Assembly: GCF_001640805.2 (NCBI RefSeq)
Contig: NC_066855.1
Location: forward strand, 2,187,370-2,251,369
Source: Lates calcarifer
Lineage: Eukaryota; Chordata; Actinopteri; Centropomidae
DNA length: 64,000 nt
Reading direction: 5' to 3'
Of this stretch, positions 42,804 through 54,681 are shown one piece after another. The position numbers and the translations under genes were made by a program. Numbering within the stretch: position 1 is the first letter of the stretch; each line of letters opens with the position of its first letter. Under the pieces are notes generated by a model. The model did no database searches, was not told the DNA's origin, and was given only the letters and a program-made list of their open reading frames with translations.

Positions 42804-44466
42804 TTCCTTTATTTATTAATTCTAACTACAAATTACAGCATTAGTTCAAGACTGCTTTGAACTTTAGTCACTAAGTCAGTTAAGGTCAGGACTAAATCTC
42901 ACTGGTCCATGGAGATCACGTGCTGCAATTTTTCTCACACATGGTAAATGACGCAAATGAGAGTCAATAAGGTTCCTCCTAAAATGAAGTCAGTCACACT
43001 GGATGACAGTGTCACTGCTGTGGCCAAATATTAGCTTGAAGAATGATTAGCCTAGCTTCAAGCTTCAAGGCTCCATGTCAAAGAAACCGAACCCCGTGGA
43101 ACAGGACTGCCTCTGGTCAAACTGGGGGCCTAAGCAAAAATTTGTTACCAGTTTCCAGACTAACAAAGATGCTGATGTATTGCTGCTGCTTGTTTATGGA
43201 GTTGCTCAATCAAACGCTGTCCATAAAATTTGTGTGGTGGATGATTTTATATTAAGACTGTCTGTTCATGGAAGCTAACACTGCTAATGCTAATGACTCA
43301 AGTGCTTTGCTCTGTTTTATACAACTTTACCTTGAATGTTGTTTTTAACTTTTTAAACCACATGAATTTAGCAGTTGAGTTTGCTAGCACGTGGTGTGCA
43401 GCTTATCTAAGCCACCTTTAAGGTTACTTAACTGTGTTGTAGCAGCAGTTAATGAGATAGCAGGCAAACACACAGCAGATCCCTGTTATTGTCATTGCCG
43501 ATTGATGAAATCCTGCCTTGACCCACATAATAGGGGCGTACGAAAACCTAAACACAGAAGTGACTTTAGATGTGTGCACCTGGTGACCTAAGCTACTATT
43601 TTAGACAAAGCTAATCCATCGTGGAGTTGATTGTTTTCAGCACACTAGCAAACAGGTGCTAGCTGCAGCAGTCTGTATTATCACAACTGCTTTAAAGGTG
43701 TGGGGAGGTTGTTAGTCACCTGCTGTTTATCATGAGAGTCCATTGACTTCTACCAATCTCTTTCCTACCCAACATGGTCTGAAATAGACCATGATTAGGT
43801 GTTCTGAACCCGTCAATATGACCTCATATCCATAGGAGCAGGTTAAAAAGAATTATGATTTGTGGGAAGTGACTGTGTGACACACAATTACCAAGATTAC
43901 TTCTAAAAGGTCACCAGCTCTGTTATACTAGGCATACAATTTAACATATTGCATAAATTAAACTGCTCTAAATAATATAATTAACAAAATAAAGGGTTCT
44001 GCTGTAAATTTCTACAAACACCTTGTCCTGTTTCTTCTCAGCTGATGGGTAATGAGAGACTGTGCAGCAGATAAATGTGAGAATATACAATTAAAAAAAA
44101 CAAATTCCAAGATATTAAAAAAACCCAACCGTACTGAGTCCAGTCCAGATTTTAAAACAGTTCAGATTTGTACTGGACAAGAGTTTTTCTTGCTGCAATA
44201 AGAAAACATTCCTTAAATCAAAAATAAAAAGTTGGGTTTCAGTTGATTTACAAAGTTGTCAGTGTGAGTATGGAAAGATAATTTGTCATCCAGTCATATT
44301 CCAAAACAGTCATACTAATTAATAATTCCCTCTAGAGTTTTAAGATTGATATTTTCTACATTTTGAATGATGTTTACTGAAGAAAGTCTTTTTCTTAAAC
44401 ATCTCAGGTAAATTAACTGGTAGAGTGGAGTGTGTGAAATGTTATTTTGTGATATTTCTGTTTCAG

Positions 44467-44899
44467 GTGTTTAAAATTTCAGCACTGTCTGAGAAAGTGG
44501 TCCAGGCAGCGACGACGTCTTCACCTCTGTCAAAATGGCGACAGCTGAGCTCCCTCTTCATCTTGGGAAAGAGGTAGGAGTCCACAGAGGCTGTGACCTT
44601 TTCTGAAACTATCGCTCGCTCTCCACCAGAACGAGCGATAGTTTAATTCTTTACTCATCCAGCTGTTAATGCTAACGTTGGCTATTTAGTGATAGTATTT
44701 GCACTTCTGTTGCTGCAGAGTTTCAACACAGAGGAGGACATTAAAAACAGTACCAGAGAAGGTCGTAGAATCTAAGTTCAATAGGCCAGTTTCCCTAACG
44801 CCTAGTGAGGATGTTTATTATCCTGCTCTTAATAAAACCTACAGCAGGGACCCAGTAGGACTGTTGTGTGTTACACTACAGCTCTCAGCACTGATTTAA
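44467..44899 (+). other. Candidate two-exon spliced reading frame, unrecognised
   Basis: An exon-like block at 44467-44573 has acceptor TTTCTGTTTCAG and donor GAG|GTAGGA. It is followed by a 145-nt intron and a second block from 44719 (acceptor TTCTGTTGCTGCAG). Two readings are possible. One starts at ATG 44535 (context aaaATGG), gives MATAELPLHLGKE and continues across the junction to a TAA at 44773-44775, a 31-residue peptide. The other is open from the first acceptor to TAA at 44897-44899, 95 residues without a visible start, with the stretch FNRPVSLTPSEDVYYPALNK. AATAAA at 44831-44836 followed by a GT-rich stretch would suit the first reading. I recognise neither peptide. Both could be chance. 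Confidence 0.25.
44606..44644. repeat. Perfect 13-bp inverted repeat (hairpin)
   Basis: The arms are AAACTATCGCTCG at 44606-44618 and its exact reverse complement at 44632-44644, separated by 13 bases. It lies inside the candidate 145-nt intron at 44574-44718. Confidence 0.9.
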
Positions 44900-47800
44900 C
44901 AGAGCAGAGCAGCGGGGAGGACAAACACTTCAACTCTTTACCTGGAAAAAAAAAGCAGCCCAGATTGGAAAACAAGCAGTTGAAGAGTACAATTTTGAAT
45001 GTTTTCCAAAAAATGATTAGCTTAGAGAAGTTAAACGAGGACTGCATTTATTTATTGACCATTCACGCAAGCTGCTCTCATTTTATCATCATCATCTTGT
45101 CAAAGCGGTAAGAGATGGAGAACATTGTGGAGTAAAGAGTTGATATTGACCCAAACATCTACAGAAACAGGCAGCATTAGCAGAGCAGCAGCATGACTAA
45201 CTACAGCAGCATGTGGGATAGTCGGCACATGCACCACAACAAGGCAATTAAGTCCTTCAAACCCTTGAGTCATCACCCACCCGCAGTGCATCAAATCCAT
45301 TGCTGGACCTGGCTTACATGGCTCTAAGACGCCTGTGATATTGTTTCTGTTTGAGTGATGTTGTGCGTCAGTGGATCAGCCTCCACCTCTCCACACACAC
45401 TAACGCAAACACTCCCAAACTTACATCAGACGGGCCTTTGATGAAAGCGCCTTATGTCATCAGTAATTGAATCTCCACTCCTGTGTCTTGTCTGCTTCGA
45501 TCTAAAGCCTTTGGAGCAGCAGATTATCCTCATATGCAAGGCGCTCAAATCATCTGTGGCCTCATAAAAAAATTCCTCGTCATACCGGCCCCGTGTTTCA
45601 CATCCCTGCTGCTCTGTTGTTACTGGTCCAAGAACAACCTGCCATGAAAACCCAGCAGGAGCAGAGAGACTCCAAACTCCACTCACTCATGAAGACCATG
45701 ATGTGAGGTTAACGCTCTTTAAGACACCACGTGAGGATGTTACACTCCAAACACAGCGTCCTGAACTCATTCTGAAATACCCAGTCTGCTTGAATCAAAT
45801 CAGCCAGCGTGCCACCTACATATCTGCATCAGCAAAATGTTAAATTTAGGATGACAGGCATTGTCTCAAGACTGTACTAAGACAGCAGACATCTGGGCAC
45901 ACAGACACGTACAGACTGCACAGACACAGATGGCACCAAAATATTGATTTGTGAGCAATTTTCATGTGCTTGTCGTGAGAACAGGAACAGGAGAGCAAAC
46001 AGTGGGACAAACAGTGTCATTTGGGGCTTTAAGGCTTAATATACACCTCTGCTTTTCTATTTTTATTTCTATTTTTTACTTACATGACTTACATTTACAG
46101 TTTACCTCGCTTGAAATTTCAAACATTTGCCAAAAAATACATCTTCAATCCTTTTAAAACAACAAACTCACTGCATTATCTTGAGATAACAAAATAATTG
46201 ATGTGTTACTATGAGGAAACATCTTAATACTGCAATTATTGCAACAATGGCAGTTTCTGGCTTCTGTATAAATGTGACAGTCAAGCTGGTTCTAAATGTT
46301 TAAGTGCTATTTCCTTGAGGTATTTCCATTTCTTTCTGTGTGAATCAGATAGATGACAGGAGGATGTTTCTTTAGCAGATGGTCTTGCTCTGTGGACGTA
46401 TTTCACTCTGAACAAAAGTGAAAAATAGGAAATAGTTTTGTCTGAATGAGATGGATGCTTCAAGCTCTACACACTGTGGTTACTGTTTAACCATAGATTA
46501 CTTCCTGTGGCTCAGTTACATCCTAACCAGGGTCAGCGACATCATGTGCTGCTGTAAGCGGTGGTGGATGTGGGAGGCTGCTGTTGGCAGGTGACCAACC
46601 AGCCAATCAATCAGAGGCTGTGTTCGGTATGCACAAATCAACACACTCGCACGTCCACAATCCGAGCTCATGTGCATCAAAGTGTAGACTGACCTGGGTT
46701 TGGCTGTAACTACACCTACACATGCAGGACATGATAGGACTGCATGTGTGCAGTCTCCTGCGTATGCTCATGACACAACAGGATGGCACTAACGTCTGCA
46801 GGACACTCTTCCTGTTCAGTGTTTAACCAGAGTGTGAGATTAACGGCGACCACTGACGAAGTCACTGCTTTGGAAGGTGCAAGGTTTAATCTGTGACTGC
46901 AGAGCGTGTCTGAGATATTAAGCATCAGAGAAATTTGATGCAAGGTCACGAAAACCGAGGAGTTAAATCAACCTAAAGACAAAAAGCAGTCACACACCTG
47001 AAAACTCATCCCAAATTCATGAGTTTCCTGTCTAGATTTGTGTCCACGTTTTCAGAAAAATAACTGCTTCTGCAGTGTCATTCATCGCAGAATGTTACTC
47101 ACTGTGTCAGGAAACATGGAGCGATGGTAGACTAAACATTATAAACATATTCTAACACAGTATGACTGAACAGCAGCACAAACCACTGCTGCAACCCCAG
47201 AGAGCCTAGGTTACTCTGCTCCAGTGTACTAGCTCACTGTCACATTGTCATGGCTTGCTGGGACACTTAAAGGAATAGAGCCTTTGTTAATGTTATTTGT
47301 GCTTTTCCTGCTTTGACAAGTCTGCTGTGAAAAGGGTTTAAACCTTGACCAAAGCACTGTCACATCTGATTTCAGAAGGCACAGAGTGTCAGGTCAGAAA
47401 AAGCTTCTATGCGCTGTAGTAGAAGGCATGGACAAAGAATGCATTTTGTCTTTAATTTGGAGAAGGTTTGGTTAGGGAGGAGATGGGTCAGGATTATTAG
47501 TTAGGAAGTTGGATGTTTTTGCAAGTCTTTGATGGGACACAAACTTTGCTTTCCTGCCTGAATGTCAGCAGCTACTCACCCACTCTCTGCTCTGAGCCCC
47601 ACAGCTTTACTTTGTCTCTCTGCACTGCATCACTGTGTACAGTCTGTTGTTATGTCACTAGGTAAGAGAGGCCTGTCCTATCAGTTTGATCTCGGCGCAT
47701 CTGGGCCATGTCTGATTTTACAGCGGTGCTCTGCTGAAACATAAATACATTACGGATTAAGACAGATCCTGCCAGAAACTGAGCTACTCATCATCCCTGT

Positions 47801-50800
47801 ATCAGTCATTTTGTTTAAGGTTTGATACTGCAGGAACAATCTGTCCACTCAGGCCTGTGTTGTGTAATACGTATCTATTTGCTTGACCTTGAAAATAAAG
47901 GTCTCTTCTTCCTCTGCTACAAAGCTAAAGCTAATGTTTTATCAGGTCAAGATTATTCAGTTGTATCATCTAAACACTGTGGTTCAAAACTCAATCAAAA
48001 TTCAATCAAAATCTGGATCCAATTTAGAAAACATTTTAGTTTCATACAAACAACTGGCTTCTCTCTATTGACCTTTAAGCATCTCTTTCCACCCTTACGG
48101 CTGTATCCACTGCAGACAGAGTTCACTGTCAGGGATGCAGGAGAAGATGTATCAAAGATGTTCGGTAGGAGTCAATCAGGTATCAATGAAGACACTTTAT
48201 TATCGGCACAGGGTCAAATACAATCTGCTCACACTACCAGAAAGACAAAGAAACAAAGAGAAAATAGTACTTGTAGGTTGGTTGTAGGTGACTTAGGAGT
48301 AACTTTAAGTACACATGAGATGATCATCATGAGGCACATAGTGACATAAGAGCTGCATCCTGTCCAAAACACATGTGGAAGACATAAATATGTGCTAACA
48401 TCAGACAACTTAGGCATTAAACATTCATTCGTTCTCTTTCTCTTTATTTATGTGACCCTGAGAAGAGGATGTGCGAGTGAGCGTAGGGGTCCAATAATAA
48501 CATGTAACCACATGTCAAGATGACTACGTTTTGCATAATGGTAAATGCCTATAAAAGAACTGAAGGAACAAGCAAACAATAACGACAACAACAAAACAAA
48601 ATAAAAAAGATGATTCAATCTAAGACATGTCCATGCTATCTGCAGAGCAGTAGTTACATAAGATGGGTCATAAAAATCAAGGCTCAGAGGTTACTTAGCA
48701 TTCATATTTTTTTTATTAGGACTCACTGAAAATCCAGGATTGTATTGTTTTCCAGCTGATCTGTTATTAGACCTGCAATCCTCCAATTTGAAAGTTTCTT
48801 GGAAAAATAAATGTGTTTTTTTATTGTTTTATCCACTAACAGTTGGAACTGTATCCAGTGCAGGGAAACATTTCCAGGAAACCCCACTAAAACTAATTAC
48901 TGTTTAACAAAAAGCTGCTGTGATATGTCTTGAGTTTCTAGACTCTTTTAATTGCTGGGTAAACCTTTCTCATTTCTGTGGATAATTGGCCAAATAAGAT
49001 GCCATGTCCAGTTTGTTGCAGCTGCCTCAATAGAGTTAGATAGCTATAACAGTTAAAAAAAAAAACAAGTGGTAAACATTACATTTTGAATGAGCTACCC
49101 TGTTTTGCTGTCATTCAACGATCATACTGAATGAAATCTGTTCATTACTGGATAACTCTGCAAAGCCCTCGATTATGTTGATGACACTGTCAACATTCTT
49201 AAAACTGAAAATCACTTCCTCCAGTATCTCCGTAAGTACAATATGGTTTAAGGTGTAATATTTGCTTTTGCTACGTAGCCAACGTTAGCATTAACAGCTG
49301 TTTACTTACTGCTCCAGAGGAAATGTTGTGAGCTGGCATCCAAAGCTGTCTTCAGTGGTGGGAAGCAACGCCAATGTTAACTCTTGTTTTGCTTCTATTT
49401 CTGTCCCTTCTTTTCCTCTACTGGGGTTAGCGTGCTGACCAGCTAGTCCCAGTCTGTAGCGTCTCGTAATGCCACTCTGCGATACTGAGTCACTGTAGTC
49501 TGGTCAGTCCACGTAGACGATGGAGAAGTGGCACTGCCCACAGGGCGTATTCTAACAAATATCTTCTAAGAAGCGCTTGGTAAATAAACACCTGTACATG
49601 CTAATGCTCACTATGTAGCAATAGCAAAAAAACTTACACATAGCACCTTTATGGTTAAGGAAGTATTTTGGTTATCTGTGGTTAAGGTACAGTTAAGATT
49701 AAGCAACTAAGAACACACTATAGCCTGCATTGGCACAGAATACAAACTGGGAAGTGCAGAATCGTTCAATGAGGACATAATTACCCTAAAAAATAAGCAC
49801 ATACTAATAAATAATGTTTATAATAATACTAATAATAGTGATTCAAGCTGATTATTCATGGTTATTAGGATGAGTTGGCTGAGTCATCACCACAGCAGGT
49901 AACGTAGTAAACCTGCCTCTTAGAAAAGACTGCAGTTTTAAATCCACAGGACTCTACTACTTAAAGAAGATGCACTCTGATGTTGTTGTAGAAATGATCA
50001 ATGCCCAACAGCCCATTCTTGGAAAGTGATTCATAGTTGCAGGCTGTGGACAAATAAGAAGAGTAGTTTGCTTTTGCTAAAAACAAGAAAGGATGGATAG
50101 ATACACTCGCTTGATTAGGGTTTGAGGTTTAAAACAGCTGTATGACAATGTATGATTACGCATATGTAGTATACAGTCTCATCAAGCATTTGTTAACTAT
50201 TTTATATACCAGTTAAGGATGTTTCATGTGGAGGAATTATGGTTATTAACAAAGGCATTACGTTACACTATCTTTTGCCCCTACACTATAGTGTGTTATA
50301 CTGTGTGTAAATAGTTTATTCCTAATTTATGCAGTATTTACAATACAGTCATTCATTCATTTCATAGTTTAAGTTCATTCCCCATTGTTTTGATTTCGCA
50401 GCTTTAATGATTTCATTCTCTCCTGTTTCTTGAAGCAAAAGACAACAATCAGTGGGAAAAAAGCTCAAAACAGCACCAGATATGTAGCAGTCAGATATTT
50501 CCCACAGGAGCTGGTTGAGACTAAAATGGAGCTAAAGAAATGGACAAAGAAACAATTATTGCAATTATATTCTGATAAATTAAGTAAAATTGTAATATAG
50601 CAGTTCATGACTGATTTTGTAAACAAATCCCATAAAAAAGCCAGTCATCTTATCTCTCCACGTGTCAGCTGCATGCATCCACTTCAAAACCAGACTAAAG
50701 TAAAAATACAGGGCAAATAATAAGATGTCAGTGAAAACAGATCATGCATGAAGTTCTGGGATGATAATTCTCGGATATTTCTCTCCTCAGACTGGTTCTG

Positions 50801-51679
50801 CATGTGTCTCTCACTGTGACAACATCCCTGCATGCAGAAGGCCAGTTCAGCTCTCTGGCTAACTTCCTGATGTTCCCAACCTTGCTGTAACACACTTAAG
50901 GTCAGTTACGACATTGCGTTGCATAAGCAGGATCCTACAGACCTTCACTGTGTCATTAGTCACCAATATAGCAATTACATCTCTCCCACCATGTGTGTCT
51001 TTAATGACGTATGTCAGGCTCATTACTGTCATTTGATTTAACAGCAAGTAGACTGGAATATTTCATGATAGCTCCTGCTATCACAGTGACGTAATATTTC
51101 TAAGAAGTGCACGTCACCCAAGTTTAAGCAGCGAAAACGTTCACTTCCTGGTACACACACTTGGCTCAGGCCTTGTATGTGAACATTTTATCTCTGTATT
51201 TTCTCTTTTTAAAGCAGGAGGTGTGTGTGACTGTGTGTAAAGGACCTGTTTCATCCTGTGGATCTCTTTGTGTTATTCAATACATTTACATTTCATGGGC
51301 TCATTCAGTTAGCTTTCAAGCATTATTTTGACCAGTGGCATCTACTTACTCTACTTTGTTCATCTGTTTAGCCTGATATTAGGTTTTGGAAAATAATGCA
51401 CTTATCGTCCATGTGTTTTTTTCCTGTCTTTTTGTCTTAATTTTACTCATTTGTGCAAAGTACACAAAAACCTCTGTGCTGATTTCTCTGTTGCGCATGA
51501 CCTATTTTGTATTACATAATTTGTTTTCCTCATCTGTTATCAAAATAATTTCATCTTTTTAAATTTCTTAGAGTGCAGATCGTCAACAAATCCGAGCCTC
51601 ACTCACTGCACTGTGGCCTTGGAATAAACAACAGGGTAACATACAGATGCAAATGGAAAATATGCTGAATTCAGTATCA

Positions 51680-51905
51680 CTTCCCGTATCTTTGCAAGAG
51701 TGGGCATTTTTCTACATTTTTGTCCGTTTGTCAGGAAATAATGTTTGGATCTTGATGTTAAATCAGACGTGTTTAGTGTTGAGATCTATGTGTTTGTACA
51801 GTTTGGTGCAGATCCAGGAAATAACTCAGATCTTTTCTTTTTCTATCAGAAGAGCTGGACAGAGCTGTGTAAGATTGTTTGGCCTTGGCTGATGTATGAC
51901 TTCAT
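51680..51905 (+). repeat. Dispersed repeat, copy A
   Basis: It shares two extended blocks with 53485-53800: a TCAGGAAATAATGTTTGGAT-like segment followed by GATGTTAAATCAGA, and a TTTTCTATCAGAAGAGCTGG-like segment ending in GGCCTTGGCTGATGTATG. The ending resembles the GGCCTTGGCGGAGGT terminus of a repeat common in teleosts. Family not assigned; limits approximate. Confidence 0.55.
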
Positions 51906-53299
51906 TCTGAAAACCTGCTAAGAATTCATTTGCTGTATGGAACAGGGACACAGTTGTTTGACCTTTGGGGAAAATAGAGGCTGCTAGGAGGAAGCATGGG
52001 CGCCTCAGCTACACTTCACTTTTACTGTATGCAAAAACACACTTGTCAGCCTTAATTACTGGTCCCACTTAGATGGCAGTTTTAACTCAAACAGTCAAGT
52101 AGAATTATAATTGAATAAGGAGCCATTACTGGTTAAATAGAGCATGTGTGGTTAAGTCTGACTCTCTGGCCTCCACATGATGAAAACAATGAATTTAACT
52201 AAAACTGTGCTCCTGTCACAGGTTTCTGTGATGTGTGTGTCAGCTGAGAGTTTATCGCATTGTCAAATCCACATCGATGGAAATACAGATAGCAATATTT
52301 GACATTCCAGAGAAAAATTCCTGCTCTAACCGATAGTCGCCCTCGTATTGTTCTGCTGTTCTGCACTGTTTGGTACATTCTGTGCTTATTTACACTGTGA
52401 CACTGGCCTTCCTCTCCCCCGCTGACGCTGGTACAAATGTTGACACTTTCGCCATATGGGATGGTGATGATGGAAAATGGATGCTCTGACTGGTCCATAG
52501 TTGGTCGGCATGATCCGATTAGAAATATCTGTGTTCTGATAAATATGCATTTTCATAATGAATGCAGGCAGGAGTAGAGAGAGCACATAGTGTTGCTGAT
52601 TAGTAGGAGGGCAGTGTTGCAGTATACTGCTGTGTCCCTGACTCCTTACACAGTGTCTATCTCACCAACACGCAGGATAGCGTCCTCTCTCTCCCTCTCT
52701 GTCTGTGTGTGAATTGACAGTATACAGAATTATTGCTGATAGCGAGGAGCCGGCTCGTCACAGAGGGAGAGAAAGTACTGTACATTGTGTTTGGTTCATC
52801 TCAGGGGGGTGGGGTTGAACTCCTAAAAGCAAGTGCAAAGAATGTTGAATTAAAACCACGATGAGAACAAACTGAGTGTTTTAGAGCTGCAGGGTGAAAT
52901 GATTCTGCAGCCTGTGTGGGGTTGCTTTGCTGTGCAGCCTGTTATTAAAATGCATGAGTGGACTTGTGAATAGAAATGATCATTTCGGCTGATGTAACAG
53001 CTCATCATATGTTTTATTGTTGCTGTCAAGTGTTTGTGCATATGTGCTTATGAATATTCACAAATATTCACAGTTTGTGGTAGATTTTTGGTGCTCAAGG
53101 GCACTTAGGAAGATGAAGGTGATTTTACATCAGTGGATTATTTTACTCCTCTTGAAGTCACTGTGGTGCAAACACATCTGATTCTTAATCCCTGGTGATA
53201 CCAGTATGATGGTTTCATATCTGTTCAAGCAGTGATTTGATTCTGTTTTAGACAGCCACAGAAGTCTGTTTTCCTGGTTTTGTCAGTTTCTTTGTGCCA

Positions 53300-53800
53300 T
53301 GATCACCTCCACTAAGGACGGTGTGTTTTCAGCTGTGTCTGTTTGTTTGTTTATCATCAGGATTACATAAAAAGTACTGAGCTGATTTCCATCAAACTTG
53401 GTGGAAGGGTGGGGCAGGGGCCAGAGAGGAGCCCATGACATTTCCTAAACATTGTGAGGTAGGACTTTTTCTTTCCTTTAGTTTTCATCACTTTCTCAGG
53501 AGGTAATGTTTGTATGTTGATGTATAAAATCAGATGGAGTTTAGATCTTGACTTTTGGTACAGATCAAAGACAATAATCTAGATCTGGTGGAAGAAAGTG
53601 CTGAATCCACATTACACACAGTGTTGTGCTTATATTCATGTCACCGTTCAGATCTACTGTTTACAGTTTACCATGTTTTATGACAAACAAATCACCTATG
53701 TATCAGTCTACTTCCTTTCTCCTTTTCTATTGTAAGAGCTGGACGGACGTGTGTAGGACTGTCCAGCCTTGTTGGATGTATGTTCTCTACTGGAAACCAT
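53300..53800 (+). repeat. Dispersed repeat, copy B (longer)
   Basis: It begins near CACCTCCACTAAGGACGGTG and contains GAGCTGATTTCCATCAAACT then TTGGTGGAAGG, a phrase typical of a widespread fish interspersed repeat. The second half matches copy A at 51680-51905 at about the level of an old duplicate. There is no intact reading frame. Class not assigned. Confidence 0.6.
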
Positions 53801-54138
53801 TCAAGTTTCCTTTATTTGATCCACATTATTTCTCATTGGACCTGAGAGCACTGACGCATCTGTACTGAAGACCGAAGCTTTTCTGCTCATGTTCCAATCT
53901 CCATGACAGCTTACTACTTTAATCTTCCAACGTGTCTTTGTGTTTTAGTGCCTGAGATGCTGATAGTTATACATGAAAAACTACATGATGCTTACTTTGC
54001 ACAGTGCAGTGTGCATGTGTGTGTGTCTGTTGTTGGGATACAGGTAAAATGACCAGCAGGTGTTTATGTGTAAAGAGGGCAACAGAATAGAATTAAATGA
54101 GAGGCAATGCAAATGAAGTTTTAGTTTGTTTTTTGTTT

Positions 54139-54144
54139 TTTATT
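54139..54144 (-). terminator. Candidate rasd1 polyadenylation signal
   Basis: AATAAA on the minus strand, about 540 nt beyond the rasd1 stop codon. It fits a modest 3' UTR. Confidence 0.45.
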
Positions 54145-54681
54145 ATATTTTAAGATTTTCTTTTACTTCTTTGCAAAAAATGACATTGACAATAAATATA
54201 GACGCTCACAATAAAAAAGTCAAGATTGCAACGAAACATTCAAGTGTACTTAGCCATTAGAAAATCTATGAGAAGATGTAAACAACATTATTTTCCCCCA
54301 GCATTGCACCTCCTGAGCCAAGAGTCTCTTTTCTCTCTTCTCTGGCATTTGTAAAAGGCATGACGTCGACAAAACACATGTTTACGCATCTGTGCGCGAG
54401 TCTCACAAGGTATGAAGCCACTCATTGGGCTCTGACTGACAGAACAAGCTAACATTCTCAAATGTCTCGTGGGCAATGTGTTTTTTCTTTTAGTGGTTTG
54501 TAGCGGACTCGCGTGTCCAGTCAGTGTCCTTGGATACGGCGCGGCGCCGGCAGCTCCGGCGTCTCACACACCTCCAGTGCCAGTTTGAGCGCAGCCGGCC
54601 GCACAGGTCGCCTCTCAAGCTGACGCACCAGGCTCCTTCTCCGTTTCAAAGATTCGTGAGTTTGTGCATCGCAGTTTGAGC

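Larger units (their letters stand above)
42810..51670. other. Intergenic region
   Basis: About 8.9 kb with no recognised gene apart from the candidate spliced frame at 44467-44899. An open frame of 176 codons at 47822-48349 begins at TTG rather than ATG and has no recognisable motif. The rest is AT-rich sequence with GCTAAC/GTTAGC words typical of fish DNA near 44680 and 49280. Confidence 0.5.

Noticed and set aside
45426..45686. 86-codon minus-strand frame
   Set aside because: No motif, no promoter or splice context, no recognisable relatives.
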